A stretch of 64,000 bases of DNA, from positions 930,001 to 994,000 of the forward strand of contig NZ_JAAMOX010000002.1 of NCBI RefSeq assembly GCF_011758565.1, in the 5' to 3' direction. Made by a program: the position numbers and the translations under genes. Origin of the DNA: Lysinibacter cavernae (GTDB lineage: Bacteria; Actinomycetota; Actinomycetes; Actinomycetales; Microbacteriaceae). Of the stretch, positions 17,693-27,000 are shown one piece after another (within the stretch, counting starts at the first letter, position 1; each line of letters begins with the position of its first letter). The notes below the pieces were generated by a model, which did not search any database, was not told where the DNA came from, and saw only the letters and a list, made by a program, of their open reading frames with translations.

Positions 17693-18663
17693 GTATCACG
17701 TCACCCGCGGTTGGAACTCGAGACACCAAAGCGGTCTCGATCCTGACTTTTGCACGGGACTACGCCGTTCTGATTCTGCTTGTTGTGCTGTTTATCGTGC
17801 TGAGCATTTCGTCGCCGTCATTCCTGACCTTTAACAACATCGTCAACATCATCAACCAGAACGCACCGCTCGCGATCATCGCGACGGCGGGAACGTTTGT
17901 GGTGATCTCCGGTGCCTTTGATCTCTCGACGGGCGCGATTTTTGCGGTTGGTAGCGTGCTTGCCGCAAGCGTCGCCGTCGCGACTGATAACGCGGCGCTG
18001 GCGCTGCTGGCCGCCCCGGTGGTTGGTCTCATCCTCGGCCTACTCAACGGGCTCGCCGTGACGATGCTTCGGGTGCACTCGTTCCTCGCGACGCTCGCGT
18101 CGAGCCTGGTGTTCAAAGCGGTTGCCGTGCTCATCACCGGCGGCTCGCTCATCACCGTCACAACTCCAGGGTTCTCCTGGCTTGGTCGGGAGCGCATCGG
18201 CGGGATCTTTGTGCCGGTGTTTATTCTTGTCGTCGTTGCCGGCGTCATGTGGTTTGTGCTCAAGCGCACCACGTTTGGTCGCTATGTGTTTGCGATCGGC
18301 GGCAATGACGAGGCCGCTCACCTGTCTGGTGTGAGGGTCGACAAGATGCGCGTCATCGTGTTTATGCTCAGCGGGCTTGCCGCAGGCATCGCGGCCGCCA
18401 TCGCGGTTTCGCGCATCGGCTCTGGCCAGCCACAGGCGGGAACCGGCATCGAGCTGCAGGCCATCGCCGCCGTCATCCTTGGCGGGACGAGTATCTACGG
18501 CGGTGTTGGGGCGGTGTGGCGCTCGGTTGCTGGTGTGTTCCTCATCGCGCTCATCGGCAACGGTTTCGACATCCTCAATTTCAACCCGCAGATCAAGGAT
18601 CTGGTGACGGGTCTGATCATCCTGGCCGCCGTCGCGCTCGCCGCGGTTGGTAAGCGCCGCTAA
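17689..18663 (+). CDS. CUT2-type ABC transporter permease (RbsC-like)
   Basis: Inner-membrane permease, 324 residues, eight to ten hydrophobic segments. Family motifs: FNNIVNIINQNAPLAIIATAGTFVVISGAFDLS in parts, GLLNGLAVTMLRVHSFLATLA, GRYVFAIGGNDEAAHLSGVRVD and AVILGGTSIYGGVGAVWRSVAGVFLI. Single permease, presumably a homodimer. Its TAA stop abuts the long palindrome at 18663. Confidence 0.93.
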   Translation: MSITSPAVGTRDTKAVSILTFARDYAVLILLVVLFIVLSISSPSFLTFNNIVNIINQNAPLAIIATAGTFVVISGAFDLSTGAIFAVGSVLAASVAVATDNAALALLAAPVVGLILGLLNGLAVTMLRVHSFLATLASSLVFKAVAVLITGGSLITVTTPGFSWLGRERIGGIFVPVFILVVVAGVMWFVLKRTTFGRYVFAIGGNDEAAHLSGVRVDKMRVIVFMLSGLAAGIAAAIAVSRIGSGQPQAGTGIELQAIAAVILGGTSIYGGVGAVWRSVAGVFLIALIGNGFDILNFNPQIKDLVTGLIILAAVALAAVGKRR

Positions 18664-18736
18664 ACCTGCATCTATTTGCGAGTTTCTGCGGAATTTGCGG
18701 CTTTTCTGAACAGAAAGTCGCAAATAGATGCAGGTT
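18663..18736. repeat. Long palindrome, family member 2
   Basis: 26-bp arms with one mismatch, beginning AACCTGCATCTATTTGCGA and ending with its complement; loop about 22 nt. It begins at the last base of the permease stop and lies between two genes of the same orientation, 28 nt before hyuA. Arm words TTTGCGACTTTCTG and GATGCAGGTT recur in the palindrome at 42299. It could separate expression of transporter and enzyme genes. Confidence 0.9.
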
Positions 18737-18764
18737 CGCATCCCAATAAGAAGGAGTTATGTTT

Positions 18765-20819
18765 ATGTCCCATCAGGTGAGAGTCGCAGTCGACGTGGGA
18801 GGAACCTTCACCGACGTGGTGAAGCTGGTTCCCGAAACCGGCGAACTGCGCTTCGAGAAAGTCGCCACCACCTCGACCGAGCCGACCAAGGGTGTTCTTG
18901 AGGGTTTTGATCGGGCCGAGGCCAACATCGCCGATGTTGTGATGTTTAACCACGGCACAACCCTTGGCCTCAATTCGTTGCTCACCAGGCGCGGAGCCAG
19001 GGTTGCCATCATCTCGACCAAGGGGTTCAGGGACGTCTACCTGCTTGGCCGCACCGACCGCAACGTCATGTACGACATCAAATACCGCAAACCGAAGGCG
19101 CTGCTTGAGCGCTACGACACGTTTGAGGTTGACGAGCGCAGCTACTTCGACGGCTCGGTTGTGCGCCCGCTGGATGAGGCCGAGGCCAGGTCGATTGCCG
19201 AGACCATCAAGGAGCGCGGCTACGAGGCAGTTGCCATCACATTCCTACACTCGTACACCAACCCCGCTCACGAACAGCGGATGCGCGAAATCCTGCTTGA
19301 GGTGGCGCCTGAGGTTGAGGTCACGCTCTCGCACGAACTCTCGCGAGAGTACCGCGAATACGAGCGCACAAGCACCGCCGTGCTCGACGCCTACATTAAG
19401 CCCATCATGCGCCGCTACCTACACGCCCTTGAGGACGAGCTCATCGGCCGCGGCTTTGGCGGGCAGTTCCTCATGTCTCGCTCCGGCGGCGGAGCAATGA
19501 CGGCGACCGCAGCCCGCGAGCAGCCGGTGAACCTCATCCTGTCTGGCCCCGCCGGCGGCGTGATTGGTGCCGCGGCGTTCTCGCACCTCATCAACACCCC
19601 AAACCTCATCACGATCGACATGGGCGGCACAAGCCTTGACGCCTCCCTCGTGCTTGACCACTCGCCGCTGCTGTACCAGGGCGCCGAGTTTGAGGGCCTC
19701 CCTATTAATACTCCGTCGCTCAACATCCAGACCATCGGTGCCGGTGGCGGCTCAATCGCGTGGCTGGATGGTGCCGGTGCCCTGCAGGTTGGCCCGCAGA
19801 GCGCTGGCGCGTTTCCAGGGCCAGCAGCCTACGGTCGCGGCGGCGAGCAGCCGACCTTCACCGATGCGGCCCTCGCCATCGGTTACCTCGGCGGTGACAC
19901 CCCGCTGGGCGGAACGCTCACGCTTGACGCCAAAAAATCCGTTGCCGCTCTTGAACCGGTTGCCGCGCAGCTTGGGATGACGGCCCTCGCCCTCGCCCGC
20001 GGCGTCGTGCAGATCTCAACGACCAAGATCATGGGCGCGGTTCGGGCGATTACGGTTGAGCTTGGACTCGACCCAGTCGACTTCTCGCTCCTCTCGTTTG
20101 GCGGAGGCGGCGGGCTCGTTGCCGTTGATGTTGCACGCGAGCTTGGCATCCCATCGGTTGTGGTTCCTCCTGGGCAGGGCGCATTTTCGGCCCTCGGGAT
20201 GCTTATGGCCGACGTCCAGCACGATTATGCCCGCACCTCGGTCACGTTCCTCAACAGCATCGAGACCGACTACGTGCAGCGCGCCTATGCAGAGATGGAA
20301 GACGAAGCCAACGCCACGCTCGACGGCGAGGGTTTTGCCGAGGATGCGCGCCATTTCGAGCGCTCGATCGATGTTCGCTATTCCGGCCAGGAGCACTCCG
20401 TGACCGTTGCCTGCCCGTCGGTCATCGACGACAGCTTTGTCGCGACCGTCGAGCGCGAGTTCTTCGAACTGCACGAGCGTCAGTATGGGCACACCATGAG
20501 CGATCCGATTGAGATCACCACGTTCCGCGTGATGGCCAACGGCATCGTTGACAAGCCATCCATCCCAACGATTGAGGCTCGCACTGGCGGCGAGATTCCC
20601 CGCATCGGGGAGCGGACGGTGCACCTCACCGACGCAGACTCGCAGCAGTATTCGCTGTACTCGCGCGAGAGCCTGCTCGCAGGAGATGAGATCGCGGGAC
20701 CAGCAGTTATCACCGAACACACCGCGACCACGGTTATGCACGAGGGCGACACCCTTCGCGTTGGCCCATACGGCGAACTGGTTATCACCATCGCAACACC
20801 AGAGACGGAAGGCGCGTAA
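18765..20819 (+). CDS. hyuA: Hydantoinase/oxoprolinase subunit A (HyuA family)
   Basis: 684 residues. Start ATG 18765 is favoured over ATG 18759 because AAGGAG is 8 nt upstream of it. The ASKHA-type nucleotide-binding fold is marked by VAVDVGGTFTDVV at the N-terminus, FNHGTTLGLNSLL, HELSREYREYERTSTAVLDAY, LSGPAGGVIGA, ITIDMGGTSLDASLV and FGGGGGLVAV. Family members use ATP to open hydantoin, N-methylhydantoin or 5-oxoproline rings, or carboxylate ketones such as acetone/acetophenone. Works with the B subunit immediately downstream. Which ring or ketone is used here cannot be told from sequence. Confidence 0.92.
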   Translation: MSHQVRVAVDVGGTFTDVVKLVPETGELRFEKVATTSTEPTKGVLEGFDRAEANIADVVMFNHGTTLGLNSLLTRRGARVAIISTKGFRDVYLLGRTDRNVMYDIKYRKPKALLERYDTFEVDERSYFDGSVVRPLDEAEARSIAETIKERGYEAVAITFLHSYTNPAHEQRMREILLEVAPEVEVTLSHELSREYREYERTSTAVLDAYIKPIMRRYLHALEDELIGRGFGGQFLMSRSGGGAMTATAAREQPVNLILSGPAGGVIGAAAFSHLINTPNLITIDMGGTSLDASLVLDHSPLLYQGAEFEGLPINTPSLNIQTIGAGGGSIAWLDGAGALQVGPQSAGAFPGPAAYGRGGEQPTFTDAALAIGYLGGDTPLGGTLTLDAKKSVAALEPVAAQLGMTALALARGVVQISTTKIMGAVRAITVELGLDPVDFSLLSFGGGGGLVAVDVARELGIPSVVVPPGQGAFSALGMLMADVQHDYARTSVTFLNSIETDYVQRAYAEMEDEANATLDGEGFAEDARHFERSIDVRYSGQEHSVTVACPSVIDDSFVATVEREFFELHERQYGHTMSDPIEITTFRVMANGIVDKPSIPTIEARTGGEIPRIGERTVHLTDADSQQYSLYSRESLLAGDEIAGPAVITEHTATTVMHEGDTLRVGPYGELVITIATPETEGA

Positions 20820-22537
20820 TGAACGACGCAATTACCACTGAGATCATCAGGCACGGCCTTCTTGCCGCTGCCGAGGAGGTTGCCCGCAACCTCTGCCGCA
20901 CCGCCTACAACACGGTGGTTTACGAGATTCACGATTACGGCATCGGCATCCACGACGTCAACGGCGACGTGGTTGCGGATGCGCCCGGTATTGCCGTCTT
21001 CACCCGTGGCAACGACTACGGCATCAAGAAGTCGATCGAGTTCCTTGGCATCGACGGCATGGGTGAGGGCGACGTGTTCATCCTCAACTACCCCTACTGG
21101 TCGTCAGCGCACACCCTCGACCCGCTTGTGTTTGCCCCCATCCATTTTGAGGGCGAACTCATCGGCTTTGCGTCGTGCCGCATCCACGTGCTTGACCTCA
21201 AGCAGAAGGATGCCGGATATGTGCTCGACTCGACCGACATCTTCCAGGAGGGCCTCGTCTTCCCCGCAACCCGCCTGTATCAGAACGGCGTGCAGAACGA
21301 CGAGATCTTCAACTTCCTTCGCTTCAACTCGCGGATGCCAGAGCGCACCATCGGCGACATCCAGGCCCAGGTCTCTGCCTGCTTCTCTGGCGCTCGCCGT
21401 ACCAAGGAGATCGCGAGTAAGTATGGAGTTGAGGCGCTCCGCGAGGGCATGCGACGCATCAACGAGCACGGCAAGAACCTTGCGCTGCTTGCGCTCAAGG
21501 AGCTGCCAAACGGCACGTGGAACGCGCACGACTTCGTTGACAGCGATGGCATCGACGTTGACGACCTTGTGAAGCTGAACGCCACCGTCACCATCACCGA
21601 CGACGAGATGATCATCGACTGGTCCGGGAGCGCAACCGGTCTTAAGGGGCCGATCAACCTGCCGGTTGGTCAGACGGAGGCCCTCTGCAGCCTCATCTTC
21701 AAGTCGCTCACCACGCCGGACACCCCGGTGGTTGCTGGCAACTTTGCGCCGCTCCGCGTGATCACCGAGCCAGGAAGCGTGATGCACGCCGTGCATCCGA
21801 TGCCAACATTCACGCTGTGGACCGGGTTGCTTGCGGGCGAGGTGGTGCTCAAAGCGCTTTCGCAGGGCCTTCCAGACTTGGTGCCGGCCTGCTCAGGCGG
21901 AGACGTGTGCTCAATGATGGGCCTCGGCGTGAACCCGCGCACGGGAGACTCGTGGCTTGAGGCGACCAACGAGGCCGTTGGATTTGGTGCACACTCTTCC
22001 GGCGACGGCGAAGACGGCATCATGCACCTTTCGGAACCCGGATGCCGCAACAACCCGGTTGAGGTGCTCGAAACGAAGTCACCAATGATCATTGAGTCCT
22101 ACGGCTACCGTCCCGACACGGGCGGCGCAGGATTCTACCGGGGTGGCGTTGGTGTGAGCCGCGTGTATCGCTTCACGGCAGACTCCGTTGGCATCTGCCT
22201 CGTCTACAAGACGAAGTCGGCGCCGTGGGCTATTAACGGCGGGGAACAGGGCGTGCCGAACCAAATTGTGATCAACCCAGGCACCGAACGTGAAGTCATC
22301 AAGGCGGGAAGTTACAACCATCTCAAGGCCGGCGAGGTGCTCGCAAACAACACCGGTGGTGGTGGCGGATACGGCCGCGCGTTTGATCGCGATGCGGATG
22401 CCGTGGCCCGCGACGTTCGCAACGGTTTTGTCTCGATTCTGGCGGCCGAACGCGACTATGGTGTTGTAGTAGACCCAGGTTCGTTTGCCGTTGATGTGGC
22501 GCGCACCAACACGCTCCGTTCGAAGGCATCCTCATGA
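20819..22537 (+). CDS. hyuB: Hydantoinase/oxoprolinase subunit B (HyuB family)
   Basis: 572 residues; ATG overlaps the hyuA stop by one base (TAATG). Typical HyuB features: ITTEIIRHGLLAAAEEVARNLCRTAYN, VFTRGNDYGI, GDVFILNYPYWSSAHTLD, the H-rich region, and the C-terminal GGAGFYRGGVGVSRVYRF and NNTGGGGGYG. Obligate partner of HyuA. It overlaps the following amidohydrolase by 4 nt, so the three are one translational unit. Confidence 0.92.
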   Translation: MNDAITTEIIRHGLLAAAEEVARNLCRTAYNTVVYEIHDYGIGIHDVNGDVVADAPGIAVFTRGNDYGIKKSIEFLGIDGMGEGDVFILNYPYWSSAHTLDPLVFAPIHFEGELIGFASCRIHVLDLKQKDAGYVLDSTDIFQEGLVFPATRLYQNGVQNDEIFNFLRFNSRMPERTIGDIQAQVSACFSGARRTKEIASKYGVEALREGMRRINEHGKNLALLALKELPNGTWNAHDFVDSDGIDVDDLVKLNATVTITDDEMIIDWSGSATGLKGPINLPVGQTEALCSLIFKSLTTPDTPVVAGNFAPLRVITEPGSVMHAVHPMPTFTLWTGLLAGEVVLKALSQGLPDLVPACSGGDVCSMMGLGVNPRTGDSWLEATNEAVGFGAHSSGDGEDGIMHLSEPGCRNNPVEVLETKSPMIIESYGYRPDTGGAGFYRGGVGVSRVYRFTADSVGICLVYKTKSAPWAINGGEQGVPNQIVINPGTEREVIKAGSYNHLKAGEVLANNTGGGGGYGRAFDRDADAVARDVRNGFVSILAAERDYGVVVDPGSFAVDVARTNTLRSKASS

Positions 22538-23745
22538 CCCAAGCATCCACACTGACCATCGTCAACGCCGTCATTTTTGACGGTGTGAGTGAGACCCTCG
22601 TTGAGGGTGGCATTCGTATCGTTGACGGCGTGATTACCGACGTGGGTGCTGGCGTTGTCGCCGCCGGTGGAGAAGACGTTTACGACGCTGAGGGGCGCAC
22701 GGTTGTCCCCGGCATGATTGACGCCCACTTCCACGCCTACGCCATTAGCCTGTTGAGCGGCATTATCGAGAAGTCGCCAAAAAGCTACGTTGCTCTCAAG
22801 GGCAGCCTTCGCCTTGAGGATGCGCTGCGTCGCGGCTTCACCACCGTGCGCGACGTTGCCGGAGGGGACCAGGGCCTTGCGAGGGCCGTTCGCGAGGGCC
22901 TCATCCCTTCGCCGCGCTATTTCTTCACCGGTCCAGGGCTGAGCCAGACGGGTGGCCACGGCGACCCGCGCGACGGTGAACTCAACGAATGCCTCGAAGA
23001 CGGCTGCATGACCGAGGTTGTTGACGGTGTTGAGGCCATCCGTCACGCGGTGCGCGAGCGCCTGCACCACGGCGCACACGCCATCAAGATCATGGCGAGC
23101 GGCGGCGTGATCTCGCTCACGGACCCCATCCGGATTCCGCAGTACTCAAACGAAGAGGTGCAGGTCGCCGTTGCCGAGGCTACGCGCCGCGGCAGCTACG
23201 TGGCCGCGCACGCATACTCGCCAGAGGCCATCCGGCACTCGGTTGAGAACGGCGTTCGTTCGATCGAGCACGGCAACCTGCTTGATGCCGAGACGGCGCA
23301 GCTGATGGCTGAGCACGATGCCTTCCTGGTGCCAACCCTCGCAGCGTATGACGCGATGGACCGTCGTGGCGCGGCAATGGGCCTCCCCGAGGTGTCACAA
23401 GCCAAAAACAAAGAGGTGCTTGTCGCCGGGCAGCAGGCTATTGTGCTTGCTCGTGCCGCAGGAGTGCAGATTGGCTTTGGCTCCGACCTCATGGGCGACC
23501 TCGCCGATGACCAGCTGCGCGGCCTCGTGCTGCAGATTGAGGTTGACGGTGTACTCAACGCGCTCCGTTCGGTGACCTCGGTGAACGCGGCCCTGCTGCA
23601 GCAGGACAACATCGGCCGCATCGCCGAAGGCTTTGCTGGCGACGTTGTGGTTTTCGACGGTAACCCGTTTGAGCAGCCAGAACTCATTACCGATGAGCAG
23701 TATTCCCGCGTGGTTGTGCAGAACGGCGCAATCGTCTCTCGCTGA
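22534..23745 (+). CDS. Amidohydrolase, metal-dependent hydrolase subgroup A
   Basis: 403 residues of the amidohydrolase superfamily, in the branch near imidazolonepropionase and Xaa-Pro/Xaa-Arg dipeptidases. Metal ligands visible: HFH at about 65-67 (GMIDAHFHAYA), Lys in AIKIMASGG (candidate carboxylated lysine), His in AAHAYSPEA, His in SIEHGNLL, Asp in GFGSDLMGD. No signal peptide, so cytoplasmic. Being coupled to hyuAB, it probably hydrolyses the ring-opened product, for example an N-carbamoyl or acyl amino acid. A homologue lies at 34301. Confidence 0.9.
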   Translation: MTQASTLTIVNAVIFDGVSETLVEGGIRIVDGVITDVGAGVVAAGGEDVYDAEGRTVVPGMIDAHFHAYAISLLSGIIEKSPKSYVALKGSLRLEDALRRGFTTVRDVAGGDQGLARAVREGLIPSPRYFFTGPGLSQTGGHGDPRDGELNECLEDGCMTEVVDGVEAIRHAVRERLHHGAHAIKIMASGGVISLTDPIRIPQYSNEEVQVAVAEATRRGSYVAAHAYSPEAIRHSVENGVRSIEHGNLLDAETAQLMAEHDAFLVPTLAAYDAMDRRGAAMGLPEVSQAKNKEVLVAGQQAIVLARAAGVQIGFGSDLMGDLADDQLRGLVLQIEVDGVLNALRSVTSVNAALLQQDNIGRIAEGFAGDVVVFDGNPFEQPELITDEQYSRVVVQNGAIVSR

Positions 23746-23790
23746 GGCTGGCGCATCCCACACCTGCACATCGCGGGTGCAGAGGTCATC

Positions 23791-23844
23791 GAGTGCCCTC
23801 ATATCGACCCTAAAGCCTGAGCTTAGGTCGATATGGGGGCACTC
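23791..23844. repeat. Long palindrome, family member 3
   Basis: GAGTGCCCTCATATCGACC pairs with GGTCGATATGGGGGCACTC, one mismatch, then imperfectly through CTAAAGC/GCTTA. It lies 46 nt after the amidohydrolase stop and is almost the same sequence as member 4 about 50 bp further on. Confidence 0.9.
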
Positions 23845-23894
23845 GGCGCTTGTGCTGGTGGGGGGTGGGGGCGTGGGCTGTGCGGTTGCCGTCC

Positions 23895-23946
23895 AGTGCC
23901 CTCATATCGACCTAAAGACGAGATCTTAGGTCGATATGCGGGCACT
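23895..23946. repeat. Long palindrome, family member 4
   Basis: AGTGCCCTCATATCGACCTA pairs with TAGGTCGATATGCGGGCACT with a single mismatch. A near copy of member 3 with a changed loop, suggesting local duplication of one element. Confidence 0.9.
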
Positions 23947-24011
23947 CGATGTTTTGGCGGAGACTGCGGGGAGGCCGTGTCGCTGAGGCGGTTGGCTGGC
24001 GGGGCGCGGGC

Positions 24012-24049
24012 ACAAAACTGCCCCCTGCGCCAGAAGCACAGGGGGCAGT
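24012..24049 (-). terminator. Intrinsic terminator of putA
   Basis: Read on the minus strand, ACTGCCCCCTG / CAGGGGGCAGT (11-bp perfect stem) is followed by TTTTGTG. It sits 18 nt beyond the putA stop. Confidence 0.8.
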
Positions 24050-24066
24050 CTCAGTGAAGCTAGCGG

Positions 24067-27000
24067 TTAGAGCACGCCCTCTGACCACGAGTCAGGGTTT
24101 CCGAAGCGGTGAGCCGTAATAGCTACTGCCTGCTCGCGCAGGAAGGGCAGCATCTCAACGCGTCCGGCGACCGTGACTGGGTCGGTGTAGAGCGCAACAT
24201 CCACTCGGCCACCAAGCGCCGCGTGTGGGTCGCTGCTCGGCGCGCCAACCACGCGGATGCGGGCGAGGTTGGTGCCCTTGAGGGTCGAGAGCCAGGCCGA
24301 GTCGCTCTGCTTCGTGATCGTGATGCCTGCGTTCTGCGCGGCACGCACAACCTCTGCTGGCAGGTCGATTCCCGAGCTGACAGGGGCCGTGTTACCGGCG
24401 CGAACTGCCGCGATGACCACGCGGATGGCGTCGGTCGGCGTTGCTGATTCACTCACGCGGATGCCGGCGGGCGCTGGCAGGTAGCGGAACACGTTGCGCT
24501 CAACCCCGAGGGCCGAGACGTCGCGTGCCGTGCCAAACTCGTCGCGCCAGGCGGCCTCGTCGAGCTGAGCGGCCGTTGCGAGCTGGTTCAGGTCTGCGCT
24601 TGCGCTCTTTGCGGCGGTCAGGATGCCCTGCACGCGGGTGTCGAGCGGGTTCTGCGAGGTTGTGGTCACGCTTGCCGGTGCCCATGAGCCAAGGCCGAAC
24701 AGGTAGTTCGGTCCACCGGCCTTGGTGCCTGCGCCGATTGCCGAGCGCTTCCAGCCACCAAACGGTTGGCGACGAACGATCGCGCCAGTGATGCCGCGGT
24801 TGACGTACAGGTTTCCGGCCTGGACCTCGCGCAGCCACACCTTGAGTTCCTGTGGGTCGAGCGAGTGGAGCCCCGCGGTGAGGCCGTAGTCGGTGCCGTT
24901 CTGCACGCGGATGGCGTCCTCAAGGGTTGGGACGCTGATGACGCCGAGGACCGGTCCGAAGAACTCGGTCGTGTGGAAGCGGCTTCCCTCGGTCACGCCG
25001 AGGCGGATTCCGGGGGAGAACAGGCGCCCGGTGCTGTCCATCTTGCGGGGCTTGACGGCCCACTTTTCGCCGGCATCCAGCGTGTTGAGGGCCCAGTCGA
25101 GCTTGCCTGTGGCCGGCTCGATGATCGGTCCCATTTGTGCTGCTGGGTTGGTCGGGTAGTCAACACGGAGGCTGCTTGCCGAGTCGATGAGCTGGTTGAG
25201 GAAGCGGTCGGACTTGCCCATTGCGCCAACGAGGATGACGAGGCTGGCGGCCGAGCACTTCTGGCCTGCGTGGCCGAAGGCCGAGTACACAACGTCGGCA
25301 ACCGCGAGGTCGATGTCGGCGCTTGGCGTGACAATGATGGAGTTCTTTCCGCTGGTCTCTGCGAGCAGCGGGAGGTCGTCGCGCCATGAACGGAACAGCT
25401 CCGCGGTTTCAAAGCCACCGGTGAGGATGACGCGCTCCACCTTTGGGTGCGAAACGAGCTGCTTGCCAAGTTCGCCCTCTTCGATGTCGACGAGCGCGAG
25501 CACGTCGCGTGGGATACCCGCGTTCCAGAGGATGTTGGCGATCACTGCCGAGCAGCGCTTTGCCTGCGGTGCCGGCTTCATGACCACTGCCGAGCCTGCG
25601 GCCAGCGCTGAGAGCACCGAACCGGTCGGGATTGCGATGGGGAAGTTCCACGGAGGCGTCACGACGGTGAGTCGCGCGGGCGTGAAGGCCGCGCCCTCAA
25701 CCGTTTCGAGCAGTTCTGCCTGCTCGGCGTAGTAGTTGGCGAAGTCGATGGCTTCCGAGATCTCTGGGTCTGCCTGGTCAACCGTCTTGCCGGTTTCGGA
25801 GGCGGCAACCTCGATGAGGTCTCCACGGTGCGCTTCGAGCGCCTGAGCTGCGCGGCGAAGGATGGTGGCGCGGGCGGATGCTCCACCTGCGTGCCAGCCA
25901 ACCTGGGCCGCGAGTGCGCCCTCGATGATCTCGTTGAGCTTGCCCTCTTCGGTGACCTTGGCCGCGTCGATCTCCGCAACGCCGAGGGTCGAGCCCTCGA
26001 TCTTGCCGATGATTGCGGTCGCCCAGGTGCGGTTGTCTGGGAGCGCGGAGTCGGTGTCTGGGGTGTTCTCGAAGCCGCCCTCAAGCAGGGGAGCGGCATC
26101 CGTCAGGCGAGACTGCTGACGGTTTGGCCCTGGAACGGTTCCGGCCGGTTCGTTGTCGAGCGCGGCAAGCGAGGCGAGGAAGCGGTTCTTCTCCCGGTCG
26201 AAGAGCGAGCGGTTCTTGGTGAGTTCAAACACGGCCGACATGAAGTTCTGCGGGCTGGCGTTTTCTTCGAGACGGCGCACGAGGTAGCTGATGGCGGCGT
26301 CGAAGTTCTCGGGGCGCACAACGGGCGTGTAGAGCAGCAGCTGGCCGACGTCGGCGGTGAGGGCCTTTGCCTGGCCCTCTGCCATCCCGAGCAGCATTTC
26401 GAACTCAACGTTGTTCTCAACGCCACGTGCCTGTGAGAGCAGGTGAGCGTGGGCGATGTCGAAGAGGTTGTGGCCTGCGATGCCGAGGCGAACCGCGTCG
26501 GTGTTCTCTGGCGTGAGTGCCCAGTCGAGCACACGCTTGTAGTTGGTGTCTGAGTCCTGCTTGGTGTTGTAGGTTGCGAGTTCCCAGCCGTGGGTCTTGG
26601 CGGCAACGCCCTCCATTGCGAGGTTGGCGCCCTTCACAACGCGCACCTTGATCGGGGCTCCTCCGCGCGCGCGGCGGGCCTTCGACCATTCAGTGAGGTC
26701 CTGCAGAGCGGCGAGGGCGTCTGGCAGGTAGGCCTGCAGCACGATGCCGGCGTCAAGCGTGAGGAACTCTGGCTTGTCGAGCATGGTCTTGAGCACATCG
26801 ATGGTGAGGTGGAGGTCGTGGTACTCCTCCATGTCCAGGTTGATGAACTTCGGCGTTGGTGACGAGGCCGCCATCTGGTAGAGCGGGGTGAGGCGCTCAA
26901 CAACGTTCGTGACGGTCTGGTCGTAGTCCCACAGGCTGAGCTCATTCACGACCGAGGAAACCTTGATCGAAACGTATTCAACGTCTGGGCGTGAGAGCAG

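Larger units (their letters stand above)
23746..24066. other. Convergent intergenic region with paired palindromes
   Basis: 321 bp between the ends of the amidohydrolase gene and putA. It contains two near-identical palindromes (23791-23844, 23895-23946) and a conventional hairpin for putA (24012-24049). No gene is seen. Confidence 0.8.
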
